Shown in pieces: positions 1 to 6,338 of a stretch of 9,557 bases of DNA. Numbering within the stretch: the stretch's first letter is position 1; every line of letters begins with the position of its first letter. Source of the DNA: an uncultured Collinsella sp. (lineage in GTDB: Bacteria; Actinomycetota; Coriobacteriia; Coriobacteriales; Coriobacteriaceae). The notes below the pieces were generated by a model. It did no database searches and was not told where the DNA came from. It saw nothing but the letters and a program-made list of their open reading frames with translations. The DNA lies in contig CABQKL010000071.1 in NCBI GenBank assembly GCA_902464645.1, positions 1-9,557 of the forward strand. The letters are read 5' to 3'. Made by a program: the position numbers and the translations under genes.

Positions 1-1093
1 GCGCGGGGTCGCCCATACCGTGGTATCGGCGGATAGCGCCTGGGCCGATGCGCCCAACACGATTTTCGCCGCCAACGCTCATGGCAAGGCGCGCCCGGCG
101 GCGCATGCGCTCATATGCCAAACCCGACGCGACATCGTACATGGGTGCGAGCGCCGCGTTTGTGCCTTTGCCAAGGATGATCGAGTAGTTTTTAGCGTGT
201 GCGTCAGGCGCTCCGATAATGGCGTTATAGAACAACATATAGGTAAAAAGCACAAGATTCATGTGGTGGGGGACTGTGTTAATCAGTCGTTCTTGGATGT
301 CTCGTGTAGTTGGTCCTCCGTCGGCGGTGTATTTCTGGCTTGGCAATACACCGAGCGCCTGGCAAAAGTCCTCCTGATGCAGCCTTTCGATATTTCCGCT
401 GCTATTGACCATTCTGTCGTACCGTTCAACGACGAGCGCGGCTTCGTCTTCAAATGTGCAATAGGAGACGTTGGCAGTTGGAATGCCAACACGCCGAGCC
501 GTTTTCATGCAGACGAATTCGTTTAAGGCCTGATGTTTGAACCCAACGACACCATTTTTGAAGATATGGGTAGTGGGGGATGACCCTAGACATTCGCACC
601 ATTGGCCATCATGCCAAGCTAGTGCAAATTTGCCTTGATTGCCGCCCAGGGACCAGCTTTCGTTGGAGCCCATCCATGTCTCTCTTTCGTCATCGCGAAT
701 TGCTTTGAGCTTGTGAGCGATTTGAGAATTGGTAAGCGGGCGGTATGCCGAGACCCTGCCGCGGGCGGCGTCTAATTGATCGGCTCGACAAAACTGAACG
801 GCCCCCGCGCAGTCAAGACCGATATGGCACAAGAGGGCGACGGGGTTGTTGGATGCAACATCATGCTCGGTGGCAATAGCGCGACGCTGCTCTTGACTGT
901 CGGGCAAAAGGCCAAATAGGAACGGGCGGACGATGTTATGGCCACACGTGCGATTGGAAAGCGGCATTGTTAGCGATAACGGTGCTCCGCGATAGGTTGG
1001 GGCGTATGCAAAGCTGCAGAGTCCCTGCTCGTCTTGCCGGAGAGTGCCGGCGATTTCGCCACAAATGAGGGTCGCGAGTTCCATCTCTGCCAT
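1..1093 (-). CDS. hipA: HipA-family serine/threonine kinase toxin (3' end beyond window)
   Basis: Open from ATG at 1093 to the left edge: 364 codons, no stop seen. HipA proteins are usually about 440 residues, so roughly the last 70 are outside the window. Residues 1-110 match the HipA N-terminal subdomain, with FLFGLLPDS at 59-67. Kinase motifs follow in order: Gly-rich loop SLGGNQGKFAL (148-158), TTHIFK with the ATP-contacting Lys179, RYDR (224-227), catalytic IIGAPDAHAKN (292-302; Asp297, Asn302) and metal-binding MYD (318-320). These resemble E. coli HipA GATDGHAKN and FYD. In that family the kinase phosphorylates an aminoacyl-tRNA synthetase (GltX in E. coli), causing growth arrest and persistence; the target here is unknown. 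All key catalytic residues are present, so it looks active. The ATG directly follows the hipB TAA in the same frame, which implies translational coupling. A second ATG three codons on is an alternative start. Confidence 0.93.
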   Translation of the reverse strand, partial: MAEMELATLICGEIAGTLRQDEQGLCSFAYAPTYRGAPLSLTMPLSNRTCGHNIVRPFLFGLLPDSQEQRRAIATEHDVASNNPVALLCHIGLDCAGAVQFCRADQLDAARGRVSAYRPLTNSQIAHKLKAIRDDERETWMGSNESWSLGGNQGKFALAWHDGQWCECLGSSPTTHIFKNGVVGFKHQALNEFVCMKTARRVGIPTANVSYCTFEDEAALVVERYDRMVNSSGNIERLHQEDFCQALGVLPSQKYTADGGPTTRDIQERLINTVPHHMNLVLFTYMLFYNAIIGAPDAHAKNYSIILGKGTNAALAPMYDVASGLAYERMRRRARLAMSVGGENRVGRIGPGAIRRYHGMGDPA

Positions 1094-1525
1094 TTATTTC
1101 ACAACCTTGCAGCCAAAGGAGAGGTTTGAAGTGCCGGAAAGGCCTTGCTCGGCTGCGATTTGGGCCAGCAAGGCACCATAGGAAGATGGCGTTCCTTGTC
1201 GAGTGGGTCGTCTGCCTACGCTTGGCTTTGGCAGGGTATTCGAGTTCGCGATAGGGAGGTTCACTATCGTCGCCGAATGTTCGGAGGGCGATGCGATGGA
1301 GTCGTTATCGCTTTGCGCGAAGAGACCTATGCCGAGTGCGTTAAAGACGGTCAGCAACTTGTCGAGCCGAATGCCCGTGGCATCTCCCAGCTCGAGCGAT
1401 GCGAGCAGGCGCTCCGAAACACCGGCTTTTTTAGCGAGGGTCGCACGGGTGATCCCCTGTGACTCGCGTGCCTGGCGCACATAGATACCAGCTTGGCGCG
1501 GTGTGGTGATGGGAAGGGTATCCAC
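1094..1525 (-). CDS. hipB: HipB-type XRE-family antitoxin and autorepressor
   Basis: 143 residues starting with GTG at 1525. AGGAG lies six bases upstream, which supports this start. Residues 13-68 form a Cro/C1-type helix-turn-helix (YVRQARESQGITRATLAKKA, then SERLLASLELG), the fold of HipB antitoxins. Such proteins bind operators as dimers and, together with HipA, repress their own operon while neutralising the kinase. The tail (about 72-143) is rich in Ser, Pro and Thr and longer than in E. coli HipB (88 residues in total); its role is unknown. hipA begins immediately after the TAA, so this is a two-gene operon. Three palindromic TGCA-N6-TGCA boxes just upstream are the probable operators. 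Identification as HipB rests on the HTH plus the adjacent hipA. Confidence 0.88.
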   Translation of the reverse strand: MDTLPITTPRQAGIYVRQARESQGITRATLAKKAGVSERLLASLELGDATGIRLDKLLTVFNALGIGLFAQSDNDSIASPSEHSATIVNLPIANSNTLPKPSVGRRPTRQGTPSSYGALLAQIAAEQGLSGTSNLSFGCKVVK

Positions 1526-1538
1526 GGCGAACTCCTAA

Positions 1539-1608
1539 CGTGCAGACTTTTGCATATCAGTATGACATGCAAAAGTCTGCACGAAAAGGCCTCATGCAAA
1601 ACTCTGCA
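1539..1608 (-). promoter_or_regulatory. hipBA operator array: three TGCA-N6-TGCA boxes at 27-bp pitch
   Basis: Boxes lie at 1541-1554, 1568-1581 and 1595-1608, with centres exactly 27 bp apart. Box 1 is the exact reverse complement of box 2 (TGCAAAAGTCTGCA); box 3 differs at one base (TGCAAAACTCTGCA). Boxes 1 and 2 together form a perfect 17-bp inverted repeat (1539-1555 and 1567-1583) around an 11-bp spacer that is itself nearly symmetric. The position immediately upstream of hipB fits cooperative binding by HipB or HipBA. The assignment to HipB is inference. The sequence differs from the E. coli operator TATCC-N8-GGATA. Confidence 0.78.
1559..1587 (-). promoter_or_regulatory. Candidate hipBA promoter
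   Basis: On the minus strand, CATACT (1564-1559; four of six matches to TATAAT) lies 17 bp downstream of TTTTCG (1587-1582), a poor -35. The -10 falls in the spacer between operator boxes 1 and 2, and the -35 between boxes 2 and 3, so bound repressor would block RNA polymerase. Transcription would start near 1552, about 15 bases before the AGGAG site. The weak -35 keeps this tentative. Confidence 0.35.
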
Positions 1609-1617
1609 TGAGGCCTT
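1584..1617 (-). terminator. Rho-independent terminator of mntP
   Basis: A perfect 13-bp inverted repeat (1586-1598 and 1605-1617; arm AAGGCCTCATGCA) with a 6-base loop. On the minus strand the stem runs into TTTT (1587-1584). It begins 29 bases beyond the mntP stop codon, as expected for its terminator. The loop-proximal part of the stem contains operator box 3 of the hipBA array, so one DNA segment appears to serve both functions. Confidence 0.75.
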
Positions 1618-1645
1618 GCCCGGACGTTTAGTTTTGAAGGGTGTT

Positions 1646-2224
1646 TTACAGCGCCAAAAAACCCAAGTGTTCCAGCAGAATCTTGAGGCCGATAAGGATG
1701 AGCACGACGCCGCCCACGATGGTGGCAGGCTTTTCGTAGCGCGCACCAAAGGTGTGGCCAATCGCCACACCGGTAACGGAGAAGATAAACGTTGTGACGC
1801 CGATAAGCGATACAGCGGGCACGATGTCGACCGAGAGCGCGGCAAATGAGATGCCCACGGCTAGGGCGTCGATTGAGGTGGCGATAGCGAGGATTAGGTA
1901 CTCGACCAGGTCAATCTTTTCGGCATCCTTGCCGTCGCCTTCATCCTCGTCCTCGGTAAAGGCCTCCCACAGCATTTTGCCGCCGATAAAGGCCAAAAGG
2001 ATAAAGGCGATCCAATGGTCTATGGGTCCGATGATGCCCATGAATTGACTGCCAAGCGCCCATCCGATTACGGGCATGCCAGCCTGAAAGCCGCCAAAGA
2101 ACAGGCCGAGCACCACGGCGACCTTAAGGTTGATCTTTTTCATGCCAAGGCCCTTGCAGATGGAAACGGCAAAGGCGTCCATCGAAAGGCCGATGGCGAG
2201 CAATACGAGCTCTGCGAGTCCCAT
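1646..2224 (-). CDS. mntP: MntP-family manganese efflux pump
   Basis: 192 residues from ATG at 2224, preceded by a GAGGGAG site seven bases upstream. A TTG 13 codons earlier would add a Cys/Arg-rich non-membrane tail and is less likely. The family norm is about 185-190 residues. Six hydrophobic helices arranged as two repeats of three are visible, each repeat carrying the family's acidic signature: SMDAFAVS near residue 15 and SIDALAVG near residue 121. These aspartates are needed for Mn(II) export in characterised MntP proteins. A very acidic loop (DEDEGDGKD) lies between the repeats. The protein exports Mn(II) across the cytoplasmic membrane. It appears monocistronic, with its own terminator, and is divergent from disA. 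The yybP-ykoY manganese riboswitch often found before mntP was not recognised here. Confidence 0.92.
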   Translation of the reverse strand: MGLAELVLLAIGLSMDAFAVSICKGLGMKKINLKVAVVLGLFFGGFQAGMPVIGWALGSQFMGIIGPIDHWIAFILLAFIGGKMLWEAFTEDEDEGDGKDAEKIDLVEYLILAIATSIDALAVGISFAALSVDIVPAVSLIGVTTFIFSVTGVAIGHTFGARYEKPATIVGGVVLILIGLKILLEHLGFLAL

Positions 2225-2445
2225 GGCTTGGCTCCCTCTCTGCGGGCGGGCCCGACTACACAACTACTCCCTCATTTATATGAGACCCGATGCTACCACA
2301 TGAGCAGCTAAAAGAGCCCCGTCCCAAATGAGCTACCTAAGCGGTGTTCGCTCATTCTGTAAGCATCGGATTTCGTGGCTGCTGCGGGGACAAACCGTGA
2401 GAAACTATTTAGCGTTTATGGAGCGTATACGATGGGAGCGATGCC
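2225..2445. promoter_or_regulatory. Divergent mntP/disA intergenic region with ATGAG/CTCAT elements
   Basis: This 221-bp gap must hold the promoters of both divergent genes. I see no strong -35/-10 pair. It contains five copies of ATGAG or its complement: CTCAT 2271-2275, ATGAG 2280-2284 (together a palindrome with a TTAT centre), ATGAGC 2300-2305, ATGAGC 2328-2333 and GCTCAT 2350-2355. The last two form a 7-bp inverted repeat with one more flanking base. CCGATGCT (2287-2294) and AGCATCGG (2362-2369) form a perfect 8-bp inverted repeat enclosing them. These could be regulator sites or secondary structure in the mntP leader. No function is established. Confidence 0.4.
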
Positions 2446-3513
2446 TTGGATAAGAACGAGCTGCAAAAGCGTATGGAACAGGCCATCCGCCTGACGGCAC
2501 CTGGTCAGCCGATCCGCACCGCCCTCGACATGATCATCGCCGGTCACCTGGGCGCCCTTATCTGCGTCGGCGACACCGAAAACGTGCTCGCTGCCGGTAA
2601 CGACGGCTTCCCGCTCAACATTTCGTTCACCTCGAACCGTCTGTTCGAGCTCTCCAAGATGGACGGTGCCATCGTCATCGACGGCGACCTCACCCAGATT
2701 CTGCGCGCCAACTTCCACCTCAATCCCGATCCCTCGCTTGCCACGAGCGAGACGGGCATGCGTCACCGCACCGCCGCTCGCATGTCGGTGCTCACCGATG
2801 CCATTGTGATCTCGGTCTCGGCCCGTCGTGCCGTCGTTAACGTGTACGTTCACGGCAAGAGCTACGAGATCCAGCCCGTCACCACCATCATGAGCTCGGT
2901 CAACCAGCTCGTCGCCACGCTCCAGACCACCCGTCAGTCGCTCGACCGCTCCCTGCTGCGCCTGACGGCCCTCGAGCTCGACGACTACGTTACGCTCGCC
3001 GACATTACCGGTATTTTCTCGAGCTTCGAGATCATGCAGCAGGCAAAGACCGAGCTTAAGGATTGCATCGTCAAGCTGGGCAACCAGGGCAAGCTCGTGC
3101 AGATGCAGCTCGAGCAGCTCGCGGGCTCTAGCATGGATACCGAATACGACCTGATGATCCGCGACTACGCGAGCGATTCCTCCGAGGCAAACGCCGAGAA
3201 GATTCGCGCCGAGCTCGCTCGCATGACACCTAAGGACTTGTCCGACCCACAGCATGTGGCTGCGGTTCTGGGTTACGACGACCTGGACGAGGACTCCGTC
3301 ATGACGCCGCTGGGCCTGCGCACGCTTTCGCGCGTGTCCGTCGTGCGCGACGGCGTGGCCGAGAAGATCGTCGACGAGTATGGCTCGCTGCAGGAGCTCA
3401 TGGACGACATCAGCGAGGATCCGGAGCGCCTGGGCGACTTTGGCGTCAACAACCCTGCCATTCTTGCGGACTCCCTGTACCGCATGAAGGGCACCAAACA
3501 GGGGAACGCATAA
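2446..3513 (+). CDS. disA: DisA, diadenylate cyclase (c-di-AMP synthase)
   Basis: 355 residues, full length for DisA. The start is TTG at 2446, with GGGAG seven bases upstream; no in-frame ATG fits better. The N-terminal DAC domain (about 10-150) has both catalytic motifs, KMDGAIV with DGA at 73-75 and GMRHRTA with RHR at 106-108. These join two ATP into c-di-AMP in the octameric enzyme. A helical linker spans about 155-285. The C-terminal DNA-binding region (about 286-350) starts normally (TPLGLRTLSRV), but its last helix-hairpin-helix reads RLGDFGVNNPA where B. subtilis has the canonical EGIGEVRARKI. c-di-AMP controls potassium and osmolyte balance and wall homeostasis, and DisA scans DNA for branched structures. 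It is the first gene of the cluster; its TAA overlaps the ispD ATG by one base. Confidence 0.96.
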   Translation: MDKNELQKRMEQAIRLTAPGQPIRTALDMIIAGHLGALICVGDTENVLAAGNDGFPLNISFTSNRLFELSKMDGAIVIDGDLTQILRANFHLNPDPSLATSETGMRHRTAARMSVLTDAIVISVSARRAVVNVYVHGKSYEIQPVTTIMSSVNQLVATLQTTRQSLDRSLLRLTALELDDYVTLADITGIFSSFEIMQQAKTELKDCIVKLGNQGKLVQMQLEQLAGSSMDTEYDLMIRDYASDSSEANAEKIRAELARMTPKDLSDPQHVAAVLGYDDLDEDSVMTPLGLRTLSRVSVVRDGVAEKIVDEYGSLQELMDDISEDPERLGDFGVNNPAILADSLYRMKGTKQGNA

Positions 3514-4241
3514 TGGCGCCCGTATGCGCCGTGGTCGTTGCCGGTGGCAGCGGCCAGCGCTTTGGTAACCCCGGTGGCAAGCAGCTCGTCAATGTAGCGG
3601 GCCGTCCGCTCATGAGCTGGTCCATTCGCGCATTTGACCGTAGCGATAAGGTCGGCCACATCGTGGTGGTGTGTCCTGCCGAGCGCCGTGCCGAGATGCG
3701 CCGCCTGGCCATCGACCCGTTTGACTATGACACGCCCATCAGCTTTGCTGATGCCGGCGATACCCGCCAGGATTCCACCCGCGCCGGCGTGCACGCGGTG
3801 CCGGCGGGTTTCGAATATGTCGCCATTCACGACGGCGCTCGTCCGCTCATTACCACCGAGGCGATCGATCACGCTATCGACGTGCTCGTGAGCGACCGCG
3901 CCCTCGACGGTGTCGTGTGCGGCCAGCCCGCGATCGACACGCTCAAGATCGTCGACGGCGATAATATCGTCGAGACGCCGCCGCGCGAGCTCTATTGGGC
4001 TGCACAGACGCCGCAGATCTTTAGCGTCGACGCTATGAAGCGCGCCCATGCCGCGGCGATTGCCGAGGACTTTATCGGTACCGACGATTCATCGCTGGTT
4101 GAGCGCATGGGCGGGCGCGTCCGCTGTGTCCAGAGCCCGCGCGATAACCTTAAGGTGACGGTGCCCGAGGACCTGCGTCCCGTAACCGCGATTCTGCTCG
4201 GTCGCATGGCCGAGGGAGAGGACCTTCCCCATGTTCAGTAA
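3513..4241 (+). CDS. ispD: IspD, 2-C-methyl-D-erythritol 4-phosphate cytidylyltransferase
   Basis: 242 residues, normal for a stand-alone IspD. It catalyses CTP + MEP to CDP-ME + PPi, the third step of the MEP isoprenoid pathway in the cytoplasm. The nucleotide-binding signature VVVAGGSGQRFG-PGGKQ spans 7-24, with Arg16 and Lys23 as expected catalytic residues. Further family motifs are AGDTRQDSTRAG (81-92), HDGARP (106-111), QTPQIF (165-170), TDDSSLVE (190-197) and NLKVT (212-216). ATG at 3513 shares a base with the disA stop, and AGGGGA sits seven bases upstream. The last 11 bases overlap ispF, so the two consecutive-pathway genes are probably translationally coupled. Nothing unusual seen. 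Confidence 0.96.
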   Translation: MAPVCAVVVAGGSGQRFGNPGGKQLVNVAGRPLMSWSIRAFDRSDKVGHIVVVCPAERRAEMRRLAIDPFDYDTPISFADAGDTRQDSTRAGVHAVPAGFEYVAIHDGARPLITTEAIDHAIDVLVSDRALDGVVCGQPAIDTLKIVDGDNIVETPPRELYWAAQTPQIFSVDAMKRAHAAAIAEDFIGTDDSSLVERMGGRVRCVQSPRDNLKVTVPEDLRPVTAILLGRMAEGEDLPHVQ

Positions 4242-4725
4242 CCTGCGCATTGGCCATGGCTACGACGTCCACCGTCTGGTGGAGGGGCGTCGATGTATCA
4301 TCGGCGGTGTCGACATTCCCTACGAGCGCGGCCTGCTGGGCCACTCGGATGCCGATGTGCTCGCGCACGCCTTGGCCGACGCCATTTTGGGCGCCTGCCG
4401 CGGGGGAGACATCGGCAAACTGTTCCCCGACACCGATCCTGCCTATGAGGGCGCCGACTCGATGGTGCTGCTTGCCCGTGTGATGGACTATGCGCGCGAG
4501 CTGGGCTTTGAGTTTGTCGATGCCGACTGCACCATTGCCTGCCAGCAGCCCAAAATCACCCCGCACCGCGATGCCATGCGCGCCAACCTTGCCCATGCTC
4601 TGGGCGTTGACATCGAAAACGTGGGCGTCGCCGCTACTACGACCGAAAAGCTCGGTTGGGAAGGCCAGGGCGAGGGGATCGGCGCCTGGGCCGTCTGCCT
4701 GCTACAGAAAACCGTTAAGGAGTAA
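4231..4725 (+). CDS. ispF: IspF, 2-C-methyl-D-erythritol 2,4-cyclodiphosphate synthase
   Basis: 164 residues, typical of single-domain IspF. It converts CDP-ME 2-phosphate to MEcPP with release of CMP, the fifth MEP pathway step, and works as a trimer with a divalent metal in each active site. RIGHGYDVHRL (6-16) supplies metal ligands Asp12 and His14, and His46 (in VLAHAL) is the third. HSDAD is at 38-42, the substrate-loop motif LFPDTDP at 64-70, PKITPHR at 107-113, and ATTTEKLGWEGQGEG, which binds the CDP moiety, at 135-149. It starts inside the end of ispD; a GAGAGGA site precedes the ATG. Its 3' end carries the AAGGAG site for cysS. Confidence 0.96.
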   Translation: MFSNLRIGHGYDVHRLVEGRRCIIGGVDIPYERGLLGHSDADVLAHALADAILGACRGGDIGKLFPDTDPAYEGADSMVLLARVMDYARELGFEFVDADCTIACQQPKITPHRDAMRANLAHALGVDIENVGVAATTTEKLGWEGQGEGIGAWAVCLLQKTVKE

Positions 4726-4728
4726 CGA

Positions 4729-6195
4729 ATGCGTATCTACAACAGCGCTACCCATAAAAAGGAAGAGTTCCAGCCCATCGAGTCCGGCAAGGTCCGCATG
4801 TACGTGTGCGGCCCCACGGTCTACGACAACATCCACATCGGCAATGCCCGCACGTTCATCAGCTTTGACGTGATTCGTCGCTGGCTCATCGCGAGCGGCT
4901 ACGAGGTCACGTTCGCCCAGAACCTCACCGATGTCGATGACAAGATCATCAAGCGCGCCAACGAGCAAGGCCGTACGGCTGCCGAGGTCGCGATGGAGTT
5001 CTCCGACAAGTTCATCGGCGTCATGCGCGCTGCCAACGTGCTCGATCCCGATGTGCGTCCCCGCGCCACCAAAGAGATCGGCCCCATGATCGCCATGATC
5101 AAGACGCTTATCGAGCAAGGCCATGCCTATGCCGCCGATAACGGCGACGTGTACTTTGCCGTGCGCAGCGATCCCAACTATGGTCAGGTCTCGGGCCGCA
5201 ACATCGACGACCTTATGGTGGGTGCGCGCATCGAGGAGAACGAGGACAAGAACGACCCGCTCGACTTTGCCCTGTGGAAGGCCGCCAAGCCCGGCGAGCC
5301 CAGTTGGCCGAGCCCCTGGGGCGAGGGCCGTCCCGGTTGGCACACCGAGTGCGCCGCCATGGTGCACCGCTACCTGGGCACCCCGATCGACATTCATGGT
5401 GGCGGCTCCGACCTTGCCTTCCCGCATCACGAGAACGAGTGCGCCCAGGCCACCTGCGCCTGGCACCAGGGCTTCTCCAACACCTGGATGCACACGGGCA
5501 TGCTGCTGGTCGACGGCGAGAAGATGTCCAAGTCGCTCGGTAACTTCTTTACGCTGGCCGAGGTGCTCGAGCAGCACTCTGCCGCGGCCCTTCGCCTGCT
5601 GATGCTGCAGACGAGCTATCGCTCGCCGCTCGACTTCTCCTGGGAGCGCCTGGAGGGTGCCGAGAACTCGCTCACGCGTATCTCCGGCACGGTCGAGAAC
5701 CTGCGTTGGGCTGCGAACCACGCGACGGCCGACGCCGATGAGGCTGCCGCCGAGGCGTTTGTCGCTAAGGCCGCCGAGACTCGCGCCGCCTTTAAGGAGT
5801 GCATGGACGACGACTTTAACACCGCCGGTGCCATGGGCGCCGTCTTTGGCTTTGTCACCGAGTGCAATCAGTATCTGGAGCAGGCGGGCGATGCTGCCGA
5901 CAAGGCCGCCGCGCTTGCTGCCGCCGACACGCTGGTCGAGCTGCTCGACACGTTTGGTGTTGAGCTCCCCGAGCCCAAGGTCGAGCTGCCGCTGGGTCTG
6001 CTGGGCGTTGCCGCCGGCCTAGTTGCCTACACGGGTGACGATGTGGACGAGGCTGCTGCCAAGATTCTCGAGGCTCGCGCCGAGGCCCGCGCCGCCAAGA
6101 ACTGGGATCTGGCCGATGCCATCCGCGACCAGCTCAAGGACCTGGGCCTGACGATCGAGGATACTGCCGCGGGCACTCGTATTAAGACTCTCTAG
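4729..6195 (+). CDS. cysS: Cysteinyl-tRNA synthetase (class I)
   Basis: 488 residues, full length. It charges tRNA-Cys with cysteine using ATP. The Rossmann catalytic domain carries CGPTVYDNIHIGNAR (27-41), containing the HIGH-type motif HIGN (36-39), and KMSKS at 265-269. The four zinc ligands that select cysteine are visible by alignment with the E. coli enzyme: Cys27, Cys208 (in GWHTEC), His233 and Glu237 (in FPHHENE). The Ala/Glu-rich segment from about 340 is the DALR-type helical domain, followed by a short C-terminal anticodon-binding region ending in DLGLTIED. ATG at 4729 lies three bases after ispF, with AAGGAG six bases upstream. It is probably cotranscribed with disA-ispD-ispF. The same neighbourhood in Bacillus also contains gltX, cysE and mrnC, which are absent here. 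Confidence 0.97.
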   Translation: MRIYNSATHKKEEFQPIESGKVRMYVCGPTVYDNIHIGNARTFISFDVIRRWLIASGYEVTFAQNLTDVDDKIIKRANEQGRTAAEVAMEFSDKFIGVMRAANVLDPDVRPRATKEIGPMIAMIKTLIEQGHAYAADNGDVYFAVRSDPNYGQVSGRNIDDLMVGARIEENEDKNDPLDFALWKAAKPGEPSWPSPWGEGRPGWHTECAAMVHRYLGTPIDIHGGGSDLAFPHHENECAQATCAWHQGFSNTWMHTGMLLVDGEKMSKSLGNFFTLAEVLEQHSAAALRLLMLQTSYRSPLDFSWERLEGAENSLTRISGTVENLRWAANHATADADEAAAEAFVAKAAETRAAFKECMDDDFNTAGAMGAVFGFVTECNQYLEQAGDAADKAAALAAADTLVELLDTFGVELPEPKVELPLGLLGVAAGLVAYTGDDVDEAAAKILEARAEARAAKNWDLADAIRDQLKDLGLTIEDTAAGTRIKTL

Positions 6196-6201
6196 TATTT
6201 G

Positions 6202-6304
6202 TCGACCGTTCGAGGTGCGGCAGATTGCCTTGAAAGAGGAGGGCATAGACCTGGTGGTCATGCCCGACGATTGAAAGGCAAGGTGCCGTGGCTCGGACGG
6301 TCGA
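6202..6304 (+). other. Structured intergenic element (long three-part hairpin) between cysS and rlmB
   Basis: Nearly the whole 143-bp gap is self-complementary. The outer stem pairs 6202-6214 with 6292-6304 (13 bp, one G-T wobble). The middle stem pairs 6218-6222 with 6284-6288 and, across a GA/GG internal loop, 6225-6231 with 6275-6281. The apical hairpin pairs GGGCAT (6241-6246) with ATGCCC (6260-6265) and, past a one-base bulge, GACC with GGTC around a TGGT loop. Purine-rich joints separate the middle and apical stems. The outer stem is followed by a T-rich stretch (TTCTTGTTTGTT, 6305-6316), so it may be a terminator or attenuator. A leader RNA, processing site or mobile palindromic element are other readings. 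I do not recognise an Rfam class. Confidence 0.6.
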
Positions 6305-6324
6305 TTCTTGTTTGTTATCTATTT

Positions 6325-6332
6325 AAGGAGGT
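6325..6332 (+). promoter_or_regulatory. Full-length Shine-Dalgarno site of rlmB
   Basis: AAGGAGGT, complementary to eight bases of the 16S rRNA 3' end, lies six bases before the rlmB ATG at 6339. It is the strongest ribosome binding site in the window and fixes the rlmB start. It sits just downstream of the long hairpin, which could influence whether this site is transcribed or accessible. Confidence 0.85.
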
Positions 6333-6338
6333 CGCTTT

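Noticed and set aside
20..526. 168-codon plus-strand open frame at the left end
   Set aside because: Lies opposite hipA, whose minus-strand reading has the full set of kinase motifs.
1519..1536. TATCC resembling half of the E. coli HipB operator
   Set aside because: No GGATA partner at the right distance, and it lies in the hipB start codons.
2225..2275. Possible yybP-ykoY manganese riboswitch before mntP (GGGAGTAG motif on the minus strand at about 2265-2272)
   Set aside because: Only the short 5' signature is present. The roughly 40 bases between it and the ATG cannot hold the second helix and loop of the class.
2416..3255. 279-codon minus-strand open frame opposite disA
   Set aside because: Antisense shadow of a high-GC gene; the plus frame has complete DisA motifs and a good RBS.
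4702..5721. 339-codon minus-strand open frame opposite cysS
   Set aside because: Low-complexity antisense translation with no recognisable domain; the plus strand encodes an intact CysS.
6215..6274. 19-codon GTG-started reading frame inside the cysS-rlmB hairpin
   Set aside because: No positioned RBS, very short, and its sequence is constrained by the stem pairing.
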